Below are positions 1-6,068 of a stretch of DNA of 9,996 nt, piece after piece; within the stretch, counting starts at the first letter, position 1; the number at the start of each line of letters is the position of its first letter. Origin of the DNA: DAOTYX01 sp034434635 (lineage in GTDB: Bacteria > Chloroflexota > Anaerolineae > B4-G1 > DUEL01); contig DAOTYX010000149.1 in assembly GCA_034434635.1 (NCBI GenBank), positions 1-9,996 on the forward strand, read 5' to 3'. Made by a program: the position numbers and the translations under genes. Under the pieces are notes generated by a model that was not told the DNA's origin, ran no database searches, and saw nothing but the letters and a program-made list of their open reading frames with translations.

Positions 1-75
1 TCGCCGCAGTCCAAATCGCCGCAGTCCAAATCGCCGCAGCCCAAGCCGCCGCAGTCCAGGCCGCCGCAGTCCAAA
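1..75. repeat. 15-bp tandem repeat, five copies, open at the left edge
   Basis: Five head-to-tail copies of a 15-base unit (TCGCCGCAGTCCAAA) start at 1, 16, 31, 46 and 61. The first two are identical and the later ones differ at up to three positions. The array runs off the left edge, so its full copy number is unknown. The unit length is a multiple of three, so the array keeps any reading frame open. No spacers separate the copies. Confidence 0.9.
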
Positions 76-90
76 AGGGCCGGTTTATAG
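1..90 (+). CDS. Possible C-terminal tail of a plus-strand protein with SPQSK-type pentapeptide repeats (partial)
   Basis: In frame 1 the repeat array reads as five pentapeptides: SPQSK, SPQSK, SPQPK, PPQSR, PPQSK. A short RAGL end and a TAG stop at 88-90 follow. Differences between copies are Ser/Pro swaps, a silent Lys change and Lys to Arg, so the basic, proline-rich character is kept. This is the frame with the highest share of G or C at third codon positions among the three plus frames. Such basic Pro/Ser/Lys tails occur in nucleic-acid-binding proteins such as histone-H1-like tails, but nothing here identifies the protein. The alternative frame 3 gives an Ala/Val/Gln-rich peptide ending at 93-95. 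The array may also be non-coding. If real, this gene overlaps the convergent hydrolase gene by six bases. Confidence 0.25.
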   Translation, partial: SPQSKSPQSKSPQPKPPQSRPPQSKRAGL

Positions 91-768
91 TGTGACGCTC
101 TCCCCCGGCTGCAACACCACCGGTTCGGCCTGGGTCTCACGACGCACCTGCTCGGCCCAGGCGTGGGGGTCCTGGCGGACAACGTCGAAGGTGTTGTAGT
201 GGATCGGCACCACCTTCTGCGGCTGGATCAGTTTGACGGCACGCAGCGCATCCTCCGGCCCCATGGTGTAGTTGTCCCCGATGGGCAGGAAGGCCAGGGA
301 TACGCCCTCCTCACCGATCAGTTTCATGTCGTAAAAGAGGCCGGTGTCGCCAGCCAGGTAGACCTTGCGCTCGCCAGCGGTGATGAGGAAACCGCAGGGA
401 TTGCCGCCGTAGGAACCGTCGGGCAGGGCGGAACCGTGATGCGCGATGGTCAACTTGAGGTAGCCGAAGGGGTAGTGATCCCCCCCGCCGATGTGTTGAG
501 AGTGAACGTTGCTGTACCCCTGCTTCTGAAACCAGGTGCAGATCTCGTAGTTGCTGATGATTGTGGCCCCGCTACGGCGGGCGATCTTCAGGGCATCTCC
601 CACATGGTCGCCATGGCCATGGGAGACCAGAATGTAGTGGGGTTGCAGGCGATCCGGCGAGACGGTGGCCGCCGGGTTCCCGCTAAGGAAAGGGTCCGCC
701 AGCAGGCGATGCTCCCCTATCTCCAACCCGATACAGGCATGACCATACCAGGTGGCTTTGATAGACAT
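85..768 (-). CDS. UPF0173-family metal-dependent hydrolase (metallo-beta-lactamase fold)
   Basis: A 227-residue protein, the normal length for the UPF0173 (YtkL-type) family of small metallo-beta-lactamase-fold hydrolases. The zinc-binding motif HGHGDH is at residues 50-55, with further metal-ligand candidates at H110 or H111, D141 (in LAGDTG) and H190 (in PIHYNT). The N-terminal WYGHAC motif (7-12) and DPFLSGNP (25-32) are typical of the family. No signal peptide or membrane segment is visible, so it is probably cytoplasmic. The ATG at 768 follows AAGGAGG with a 5-base gap. It is the last gene of the six-gene minus-strand unit, 21 bases after the acyltransferase stop. Family members are mostly uncharacterised and the substrate cannot be read from the sequence. 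Family call is firm, function open. Confidence 0.93.
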   Translation of the reverse strand: MSIKATWYGHACIGLEIGEHRLLADPFLSGNPAATVSPDRLQPHYILVSHGHGDHVGDALKIARRSGATIISNYEICTWFQKQGYSNVHSQHIGGGDHYPFGYLKLTIAHHGSALPDGSYGGNPCGFLITAGERKVYLAGDTGLFYDMKLIGEEGVSLAFLPIGDNYTMGPEDALRAVKLIQPQKVVPIHYNTFDVVRQDPHAWAEQVRRETQAEPVVLQPGESVTL

Positions 769-789
769 CTTGTCCTCCTTAATCCTCTG

Positions 790-1539
790 CTAACTCATCA
801 CCGCCCCGGGCGACTGGACGGAGGCACAGGCCTCCGGGCGAGTCTGGCGGGGGCTCCCCTGCGTGTTGGGGAGAAAGCGGAGATAGCGAGTGGTGGCGGC
901 GGACAGATCGGCATATTCGCCGCGGTACTCTGGGGGCAGGAGAGCGGCGATCTGGTACATGATCTCGTCAGTCATCTGCTGACGCACCTCGCGGGTGATC
1001 TGCACCCCGCGCGGGTCCAGGCAGAACATCGGCCCCACGACGATGTGGAAGTCGGTGCGCTTCAGCCGCTTCAGGTTCGAATGGAACTTCTCCCCGCCGT
1101 AGTAGGCGATGGGCAAGATCGGCGCTCCACTGCGCAGGGCGAGCACGACCGCGCCGGGCTTGCCACGGCGGAGCCGGCCGTCGCCGCTGCGGGTGCCTTC
1201 GGGGGCCACGGCCAGGATTCCGCCGTCCCGGAGCACCTCCAATCCCCGCCGAAAAGCGGTGACGTCTGCCTCGCCGCGGCGGATGGGGATGGCATCGTTG
1301 ATCGTGAACAGCGCCCCGATGAGTGGATTGTCCCAGGTCTCCACTTTGGCGAAGCCGGTCACCGGGCGTGGCATCAGGTGGGTGAAAAGCAACGGCACAT
1401 CCAGGAAGTTGACGTGGTTGGCGACGATGATCAGCGGCCCGTGGGTCGGCACTCGCGTCAGTTGTGCATCGTCCACCCGGCAGAGGATGCGGCCCAGCCG
1501 CCTGATCACGGGGTTCACCACACGACGCGCCGTCTTCAT
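790..1539 (-). CDS. plsC: 1-acyl-sn-glycerol-3-phosphate acyltransferase (PlsC-type)
   Basis: A 249-residue acyltransferase of the PlsC/LPLAT family, which transfers an acyl chain to lysophosphatidic acid to make phosphatidic acid at the inner membrane face. All family blocks are present: the catalytic NHVNFLD (N41, H42, D47), IPIRRGEAD (84-92), the substrate-binding EGTRS (114-118) and the APILPIA block (139-145). No strong membrane helix is evident, so peripheral attachment is likely. The frame is open upstream to an ATG at 1620, but the ATG at 1539 is chosen. It has AAAGGAG just upstream, overlaps the lipid kinase stop as ATGA, and the extra 27 residues have low-complexity Arg/Pro composition. 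The tail after about residue 200 is unlike the core and weakly conserved in appearance. A different lysophospholipid substrate is possible. Confidence 0.9.
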   Translation of the reverse strand: MKTARRVVNPVIRRLGRILCRVDDAQLTRVPTHGPLIIVANHVNFLDVPLLFTHLMPRPVTGFAKVETWDNPLIGALFTINDAIPIRRGEADVTAFRRGLEVLRDGGILAVAPEGTRSGDGRLRRGKPGAVVLALRSGAPILPIAYYGGEKFHSNLKRLKRTDFHIVVGPMFCLDPRGVQITREVRQQMTDEIMYQIAALLPPEYRGEYADLSAATTRYLRFLPNTQGSPRQTRPEACASVQSPGAVMS

Positions 1540-2480
1540 GATGGGGCTCCTTTGGCCGGGGCGACGGTCTCGACGAGGCCAGGGAGGAGGCGCAGTTCCA
1601 GTTGCGTCGCCTCGGTACACAGCGTCTCACCATCGGCGTGAGCGGGCAGGGTTCCTTCCACAGCCGTGACGGTGACCTGCTGGGCGCGCGCCATGCGAAT
1701 CGGCTCCTGGCCGACCTGCGTGCCGCGCATGAAGTGGAAGATGAGGGCGAAGATGCGCGCGCGGCTCACCTGGCGGGCGATGCACAGGTCGAACCAGCCG
1801 TCGTCGGTGCGGCTCTCGGGGGCCATGAAGAAGCCACCGCCCATGCGCCGCCCGTTCATCACCGAGACCATCAGCGACGGCTGGGTGAGGGTCTGGCCGT
1901 CGTACTCGATGCGCACGAGCGGCGCTTTGTAGTACAGGAAGATGGTCTTGAGCGCGGCGACGACGTAGTTCAAGAAGCCGCGCAGGCGGGTCATCCGCGC
2001 GGCCACGAAGCCCACCACAGCGTCGAAGCCGACACCGACGCCGTTACCGAAGTAGCGGCCTTCCGGGTAGAGGCCGCCGATAGCCAGCCCCACATCCACG
2101 CGCCGGCGGCGGCCGTGCGCCAGCGCCAGGCAGCCCTCCTCGAGGGTGGTGGGCAAACCCCAGCCGTAGGCGAAGTCGTTGCCGCGTCCGGCGCACAGCA
2201 CGCCCAGCGCGCATCCCTCTCCCCGACCCGCCGCCTGAGCGCGCACCAGGCCGTTGAGTACTTCGTTGGCCGTCCCGTCGCCGCCCACGGCGACAACGAC
2301 CCGGCAACCCTGCGCGGCGGCCTCCGCGGCCAGGTCCGCGGCGTGCCAGGGGCGCTCGGTGCGCACGATGTCGAAATCCACCCCCTGTTCGCTGAGCACC
2401 TGCGTGATGTAGGGGATGCTTCGTTCGCCGTTTCCTCGCCCGGCGATAGGGTTGACAATAAGACGGTATGGGGCGTTCAT
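1536..2480 (-). CDS. Diacylglycerol kinase-family lipid kinase (YegS/DgkB-like)
   Basis: A 314-residue kinase of the diacylglycerol/sphingosine kinase family, which phosphorylates a lipid hydroxyl with ATP. The N-terminal VNPIAGRGNG (9-18) is the family's opening strand and phosphate loop. GGDGTANEVLNGL (66-78) is the nucleotide-binding signature. The next conserved block reads CAGRGNDFA, where many relatives have a proline at the first position. The C-terminal half ends with the usual beta-sandwich and an HADGE motif (LPAHADGETL). No transmembrane segments are seen, unlike the DgkA type. The ATG at 2480 overlaps the upstream CoA-transferase stop as ATGA and has AGAGG 8 bases upstream. The acyltransferase begins inside its stop codon. 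That adjacency fits phosphatidic-acid or lipid-phosphate metabolism. Whether the substrate is diacylglycerol, another glycerolipid or an isoprenoid cannot be decided. Confidence 0.93.
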   Translation of the reverse strand: MNAPYRLIVNPIAGRGNGERSIPYITQVLSEQGVDFDIVRTERPWHAADLAAEAAAQGCRVVVAVGGDGTANEVLNGLVRAQAAGRGEGCALGVLCAGRGNDFAYGWGLPTTLEEGCLALAHGRRRRVDVGLAIGGLYPEGRYFGNGVGVGFDAVVGFVAARMTRLRGFLNYVVAALKTIFLYYKAPLVRIEYDGQTLTQPSLMVSVMNGRRMGGGFFMAPESRTDDGWFDLCIARQVSRARIFALIFHFMRGTQVGQEPIRMARAQQVTVTAVEGTLPAHADGETLCTEATQLELRLLPGLVETVAPAKGAPS

Positions 2481-3250
2481 ATGTAGAACCTCTCGGGGTC
2501 AATCTCTTCGCGCAGGAGGCGCAGTTCCTCTGCCGTGGGCGGGTCGTTCTGGCCCACCTCCGGCGGGATGATCAGTTCGAAGCCGGTGTTTTCGATCACC
2601 TGCTCCACCGTCACGCCGGGATTGGTGGCGAGCAGGGTCATGCGTTTGGTGGCCTCGTCGAAGCCCAGCAGGGCCAGCGTGCTCACCACGCGGTAGGGGC
2701 CGGTGTTGGGAGGCAGCCCGGCGGCCTCACGCGCCCCTGGCCCGGTCAGGTAGCCGGGGGTGGTGATGAAATCCACCTTCGGCACGAAGCGGAGTTTGTC
2801 GTGGCGGATGATGGTGATGGTGCGCCAGCAGAGGGAACCGACATCGTTGGCTCCGCCGGAGCCGGGCAGGCGCACCTTGGGCGGGTGGTGGCGCGGACCG
2901 ATAATCGTCGAGTTGAGGTTGCCATAGGGGTCAATCTGCGCCCCGCCCAGGAAGCCGTAGTCAATGAAACCGCGCGCTGCGGTCTCCATGGTGTCGCAGA
3001 TGCCGGAGGCGACCAGGCCCCGGTAGAAGGTGCGGCTCTCGCCCACCGCGCGCGGCAGTCGTTTCAGTTGTGCGCCCGTGCCGCCGAACTCGAAGACGGC
3101 GACCAGGTTGGGCGCGTGCATGCGCTGCGCCAGGCTGGCCGCCAGCATCGGGATGCCGGTGCCGATGAAGGCGGTGACGTTGTCGGGCATCTGCCGCGCG
3201 GCCAGGCAGATCAGCAGTTCGGTAGGGTTGTAGGTGTTCTCGCTCATCAT
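2477..3250 (-). CDS. CoA-transferase beta subunit, glutaconate CoA-transferase-like
   Basis: A 257-residue beta subunit of a family I (heteromeric) CoA-transferase, which moves CoA between carboxylates through a glutamyl-CoA intermediate. Family features are the GTGIPMLAA loop (30-38), a glutamate at residue 54 in VFEFGG, IDPYGNLN (106-113) and a glycine-rich GSGGANDVG loop. E54 falls in the region of the catalytic glutamate of glutaconate CoA-transferase beta; this alignment is by eye. The frame is open to 3829 upstream, but those residues are an Arg/Pro-rich shadow of the alpha subunit. The ATG at 3250 overlaps the alpha stop as ATGA; a second ATG at 3247 is better spaced from GGAGGGG, so either may be used. 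Length fits the family. The physiological acyl group is unknown, and a ring-cleaving IpdB-like role is a less likely alternative. Confidence 0.9.
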   Translation of the reverse strand: MMSENTYNPTELLICLAARQMPDNVTAFIGTGIPMLAASLAQRMHAPNLVAVFEFGGTGAQLKRLPRAVGESRTFYRGLVASGICDTMETAARGFIDYGFLGGAQIDPYGNLNSTIIGPRHHPPKVRLPGSGGANDVGSLCWRTITIIRHDKLRFVPKVDFITTPGYLTGPGAREAAGLPPNTGPYRVVSTLALLGFDEATKRMTLLATNPGVTVEQVIENTGFELIIPPEVGQNDPPTAEELRLLREEIDPERFYI

Positions 3251-4221
3251 CGCCCCTCCGCGGCAGCGCGCGCCGCCGCCAGTCGCTCCTGGCCGATCAG
3301 CGCCAGGTACTCCTCGTGGTTGGCCACGCTGTAGACATACTTCTGAAGATAAGCCTGGGTGCCCTCTTCCGTCTGGAAGGATTCCACCCACTCCCGCAAC
3401 TGTTCCTCGTCCCGGCCGTACATATAGACCATCTCGCCGGGGTAGGAGCCGAAGGGGGCGTGAACCACCGCGTCCACCAGGTAGTAGGGGATGATGGTCC
3501 GCTCCGGGTAGCGGCGGATCTCCTCCGTGTCCACGATCTCCTCGGCGCTGATGATCAGCCGCTTGCTGGCGCGGGCCAGTTCGAAAGCGAAGCCGGAGAT
3601 GCCCTCGATCTGGGCATTGCCGTACCGGTCGGCGCGGTGGACGTGGATGAGGCCCACGTCGAGGATCAGCGCGGGGATGAGGCAGACCTTCTGGCCGGTG
3701 AAGGGGCACTCGGCCACTTTGGCCGCGCTGTAGCGGAGCGTGTCTGTGCCCAGCATCGAGCGCACGGGGATGAAGGGGACGCCCATCGAGGTCGCTTTGA
3801 AGCGCCAGGTGATGCCGCCGTTCGACCACTCGACGACCTTCTCCACCCGCCCGCTCTCCACCTCGCGGCGCAAGGCGCTGGAGGTGCCGTACACCTCCAG
3901 GCCGATGTAGGTGATGTCCAGCGTCTTGACCAGGTGCGCCCCCAGCAACAGGTCCAGTTCCATCACCCCCTGCCCGGCGATGCGCAGGTCCTTCTTCCCC
4001 TGCCGCACGACCTCACGGGCCAGGCTCATCGGACAGCGGACGGTGCCGTAGAGTTCCGTGCCCAGGTAGCAGCCGTCGGTGACGAAGCGAGCAATGGCCT
4101 CCTGCTCGGTCATCCGCTTGTCCACCAGCGCCCGGCTCTTCTTCTCGCGGTTCCATTCGCGGAAGCCGTCCAGATCGGGCGGTTGGATCAGTTCACCGAT
4201 CCCTGATTCGACGATGTTCAC
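3247..4221 (-). CDS. CoA-transferase alpha subunit, glutaconate CoA-transferase-like
   Basis: A 324-residue alpha subunit of the same family I CoA-transferase, close to the length of glutaconate CoA-transferase subunit A. It has the expected alpha/beta pattern: KRMTEQEAIARFV near the N-terminus, a GTELYGTVRCPMSLAREV block, KKDLRIAGQG, and the signature HRADRYGNAQIEG that lines the CoA site. The region before about residue 30 is a short extension. Start is the GTG at 4221, with AAGGAGG upstream at good spacing. The nearest upstream gene, the NYN nuclease, stops 52 bases before. It pairs with the beta subunit through an ATGA overlap, as expected for equal amounts of two subunits. Without a dehydratase, decarboxylase or thiolase next door, the substrate cannot be assigned. 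Downstream lipid genes suggest a fatty or short-chain acyl-CoA. Confidence 0.9.
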   Translation of the reverse strand: MNIVESGIGELIQPPDLDGFREWNREKKSRALVDKRMTEQEAIARFVTDGCYLGTELYGTVRCPMSLAREVVRQGKKDLRIAGQGVMELDLLLGAHLVKTLDITYIGLEVYGTSSALRREVESGRVEKVVEWSNGGITWRFKATSMGVPFIPVRSMLGTDTLRYSAAKVAECPFTGQKVCLIPALILDVGLIHVHRADRYGNAQIEGISGFAFELARASKRLIISAEEIVDTEEIRRYPERTIIPYYLVDAVVHAPFGSYPGEMVYMYGRDEEQLREWVESFQTEEGTQAYLQKYVYSVANHEEYLALIGQERLAAARAAAEGR

Positions 4222-4273
4222 CCTGCACCTCCTTGTCTTGGCGTGGTTGTTCTCGGACTTCTAGAGTCGTTGT

Positions 4274-4723
4274 CTATTCTCCCCCGAACACCTTCAGCCA
4301 TTCCTCCACATCTCCTGCTGTCTCCGGCTTCTCGGCTTCCCCGCGTGCCGGGAGGGTCAGTTGACGGGCGAAGGCCTCCGCGGTTATCGCGCGCGCCCCG
4401 CGCGCCTGCGCCGCAGCCCGGATGGCGCGGTCGGACGAGATGACCAGCAACCCGGCGGGGTCCCGCTCCTGGCGTAAGAGATGACGGATGAGCGCGTCGG
4501 CGTTGCTGCCGGTGGGGGCAAAGATCACCTTCACTTCTGGCGAGGAGAGGGTACGCGAAGGACCGCCCGGCAGCCCGCTGTCAAAGACCACCGTCGCGCG
4601 GCGGCGATGGCGAAGACAGTATCGCCGTACCCGCTGCACCAGCGCGGCCTCATCGTCGGGGTCGGCCAGGCTCACCCCTTCCATCTTTCCAATCAGGTTA
4701 TGGCCGTCAATCAACAGCGGCAT
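4274..4723 (-). CDS. NYN-domain (YacP/Rae1-like) ribonuclease
   Basis: A 149-residue PIN-like NYN domain protein of the YacP family. The Bacillus relative Rae1 is a ribosome-associated endoribonuclease that cuts mRNA in the A site. Four acidic residues expected around the metal site are present: D6 in LLIDGHNLI, D48 in VVFDSG, D76 in SNADALI and D98 in SSDRAI. A basic stretch at 31-42 (RVRRYCLRHRRR) could contact RNA. The C-terminal EEWLKVF resembles the family's usual ending. It is slightly shorter than the Bacillus protein. The ATG at 4723 has only a weak upstream binding site (GCAGGCG). It is the first gene of the minus-strand unit, about 78 bases after the proposed transcription start, and its link to the lipid genes downstream is not explained. 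Confidence 0.87.
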   Translation of the reverse strand: MPLLIDGHNLIGKMEGVSLADPDDEAALVQRVRRYCLRHRRRATVVFDSGLPGGPSRTLSSPEVKVIFAPTGSNADALIRHLLRQERDPAGLLVISSDRAIRAAAQARGARAITAEAFARQLTLPARGEAEKPETAGDVEEWLKVFGGE

Positions 4724-4744
4724 AACGATTCGCCTGCGGACGAT

Positions 4745-4800
4745 TGACCACAGACCACTGACTACAGGCCACTGTCGTCCGTGGTCCGCCGTCTTGTCGT
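4745..4800. repeat. Degenerate heptad (7-bp) tandem repeat
   Basis: The stretch divides into eight 7-base units: TGACCAC, AGACCAC, TGACTAC, AGGCCAC, then TGTCGTC, CGTGGTC, CGCCGTC and TTGTCGT. The first four share an NGACCAC pattern and the later ones contain its complement GTGGTC. A GACCAC copy (4753-4758) and GTGGTC (4781-4786) can pair across about 22 bases. It lies in the predicted 5' leader of the NYN nuclease transcript. Its function is unknown. Confidence 0.6.
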
Positions 4801-4808
4801 CTCATATC

Positions 4809-4836
4809 AGTATAGCATAGTTGCCCAGACGGGCAA
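4809..4836 (-). promoter_or_regulatory. Candidate promoter of the six-gene minus-strand unit
   Basis: Read on the minus strand, a -35-like TTGCCC (complement of 4831-4836) is followed after 16 bases by a -10-like TATACT (complement of 4809-4814). Matches to the sigma-70 consensus are 4 of 6 and 5 of 6. Transcription would begin near 4801 and give a leader of about 78 bases before the NYN nuclease ATG. This is a pattern match only. Confidence 0.5.
4821..4836. promoter_or_regulatory. Perfect 6-bp inverted repeat, possible operator
   Basis: TTGCCC (4821-4826) and GGGCAA (4831-4836) form a perfect inverted repeat around AGAC. It spans the spacer and -35 of the minus-strand promoter candidate. 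A dimeric regulator bound here would block that promoter; this is inference. Confidence 0.4.
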
Positions 4837-4840
4837 TTGA

Positions 4841-4860
4841 CCTGTAACCGTCCTGTAACC
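4841..4860 (+). promoter_or_regulatory. Two 9-bp direct repeats at 11-bp period, possible response-regulator site
   Basis: CCTGTAACC occurs at 4841-4849 and again exactly at 4852-4860. The 11-bp period puts both copies on the same face of the helix. Tandem half-sites one helical turn apart are typical of OmpR/PhoB-family response regulators. A -35-like TTGACC (4837-4842) overlaps the first copy, but no good -10 follows at 16-18 bases; a weak TACCAT is at 4881-4886. The pair is about 110 bases upstream of the dockerin gene's ATG. Confidence 0.45.
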
Positions 4861-4877
4861 CACACGGCCATCAAGTC

Positions 4878-4963
4878 GTCTACCATGAAAAGCGGTGATA
4901 GACCTCGGGGGGTCTGTGTTCATGCGCGGGCCAGGCTGACCCGCCTTCTCCACGCAAAGGAGG
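4878..4963 (+). promoter_or_regulatory. Hairpin-rich leader of the cohesin-dockerin gene
   Basis: Several short stems fit the leader. GTCTA (4878-4882) can pair with TAGAC (4899-4903). AGACC (4900-4904) can pair with GGTCT (4911-4915), which excludes the first stem. GCGGG (4926-4930) can pair with CCCGC (4940-4944). CTCC (4948-4951) can pair with GGAG (4959-4962) inside the ribosome binding site. The stems are short and no known riboswitch family is matched, so this may be chance in GC-rich DNA. Confidence 0.25.
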
Positions 4964-4969
4964 TGTACG

Positions 4970-6046
4970 ATGAAAGCACGTGTCCTTTCCAGTGCCGCGG
5001 CCGTCGTGCTGATCATGCTGTGCTCCGTGGCCGTTGTCCCAACCTACGCGGCTGATCCTCCCAACACCTATACCTCGATCGTCGTCAGCGACATCACCTC
5101 CGGCGCGCCGGTTGTGGGTTCCACCTTCACCACCGACCTGATCGTCTCCATCAGCAACAGCGCCACCCCGCCGGTCGGTGTGATGGGGGTGGAATTGTGG
5201 ATACCGTTCAACCCCACTACCGTCGTCGTGGATGACGAGGATGACAACCCTGCCAACGGCACGCAGGTCAAGATCGTCCCCGGCTTCTTCGACGGCAGCC
5301 TGGTCGTGGGCGCCAACCTGGTCTACATGGCCGCCCCGCCCATTCCTCACCCGCCGGAGTGCGACGTGTGGGCCTGCATCCACATCGCTCTCAGCCATAC
5401 CGGCGGGTCGGGCGCGATCGTCAATCGTACAGGCCGCGTGGCCACGGTGACCTGGGCTGGTGTGGCGACAGGGCCGACCAACATCGGGGTGGCCATCGTC
5501 GGTACCGGCCTGCCGCCGGGAACGGTGCTTTCGGACATCAACGGCAACCCCATCCCCATCAACAGCGTCTCCGTGCCGACGATCCAGGTCATTGACGCTG
5601 GCGTCATCCGTGGTGTGGTGCACCGCCAGGGCACGGCTACCGATCACGCCAACATTGACGTGGTGGCCATCTCCTTGAGCGGCGGCGGCGTGGTCGCCAC
5701 CGCGGTCACCGCCGCGGACGGCTCCTTCGACCTGCCGGTGCCGCTGGGCGCGACCTACCTGGTGCGGGCCTCCTACAACGGCTACCTGGACACGCAGAAG
5801 AGCTCCGTCTACGTCGTCGGCGCGACGGTGAACATCGGCACAACGACCATGCGCGGGGGAGATACCAACCACGACAACAGCGTCAACATCCTGGACATCG
5901 TCTCCATCGTCGGGAAGTTCGGCCTTTCTGGCCTGCCGGCTACCGACCCACAGGACATCAACGATGACGGCACGGTGAACATCCTCGACCTGACGGTGGC
6001 GGCAGGGAACTTCGGCCGCGCAGGCCCGACGATCTGGACGCCGTAG
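4970..6046 (+). CDS. Secreted cohesin-like / carboxypeptidase-regulatory-like / dockerin protein
   Basis: A 358-residue exported protein. Residues 1-28 form a signal peptide (MKAR, a hydrophobic core, then cleavage near YAA-D). Residues about 35-205 are a cohesin-like beta-sandwich with an acidic insertion around VVVDDEDDNPANG. Residues about 210-292 look like a carboxypeptidase-regulatory-like domain (GVIRGVV, DGSFDLPVP, YLVRASYNGY). Residues 298-350 are a type I dockerin with two calcium loops, D298-D309 and D329-D340. Both loops carry IL at positions 10-11, where cellulosomal dockerins often carry the cohesin-contacting Ser/Thr pair. The ATG at 4970 follows AAGGAGG with a 6-base gap. No enzyme domain is present, so the role is structural: it could dock to cohesins of the next gene or chain to itself. 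Domain edges are estimated by eye. Confidence 0.9.
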   Translation: MKARVLSSAAAVVLIMLCSVAVVPTYAADPPNTYTSIVVSDITSGAPVVGSTFTTDLIVSISNSATPPVGVMGVELWIPFNPTTVVVDDEDDNPANGTQVKIVPGFFDGSLVVGANLVYMAAPPIPHPPECDVWACIHIALSHTGGSGAIVNRTGRVATVTWAGVATGPTNIGVAIVGTGLPPGTVLSDINGNPIPINSVSVPTIQVIDAGVIRGVVHRQGTATDHANIDVVAISLSGGGVVATAVTAADGSFDLPVPLGATYLVRASYNGYLDTQKSSVYVVGATVNIGTTTMRGGDTNHDNSVNILDIVSIVGKFGLSGLPATDPQDINDDGTVNILDLTVAAGNFGRAGPTIWTP

Positions 6047-6068
6047 TTTCGTTGCCAGTAGAGAAGCG

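Noticed and set aside
1..75. CRISPR array
   Set aside because: The 15-base repeats are adjacent with no spacers and no cas genes are present.
1540..1620. N-terminal extension of the acyltransferase to an ATG at 1620
   Set aside because: The 27 extra residues are low-complexity and overlap the lipid kinase coding end. The ATG at 1539 has AAAGGAG upstream and fits the family length.
163..1641. 492-codon open frame on the plus strand
   Set aside because: It lies antisense to the hydrolase, acyltransferase and the end of the lipid kinase, all with clear motifs. Its translation has no recognisable domain. Long antisense frames are common in GC-rich genes.
3251..3829. N-terminal extension of the CoA-transferase beta subunit to an ATG at 3829
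   Set aside because: The extra residues are Arg/Pro/His-rich and are an out-of-frame reading of the alpha subunit. The ATG at 3250 has a ribosome binding site and an ATGA overlap.
4940..4966. Cyclic-di-GMP (GEMM) riboswitch suggested by ACGCAAAGG before the dockerin gene
   Set aside because: Only a short string resembles the motif. The paired hairpins, the tetraloop and its receptor are not found, and the string largely consists of the ribosome binding site.
4880..5872. 330-codon open frame on the minus strand
   Set aside because: It is antisense to the cohesin-dockerin gene, with Asp/His/Gly-rich composition and no recognisable domain.
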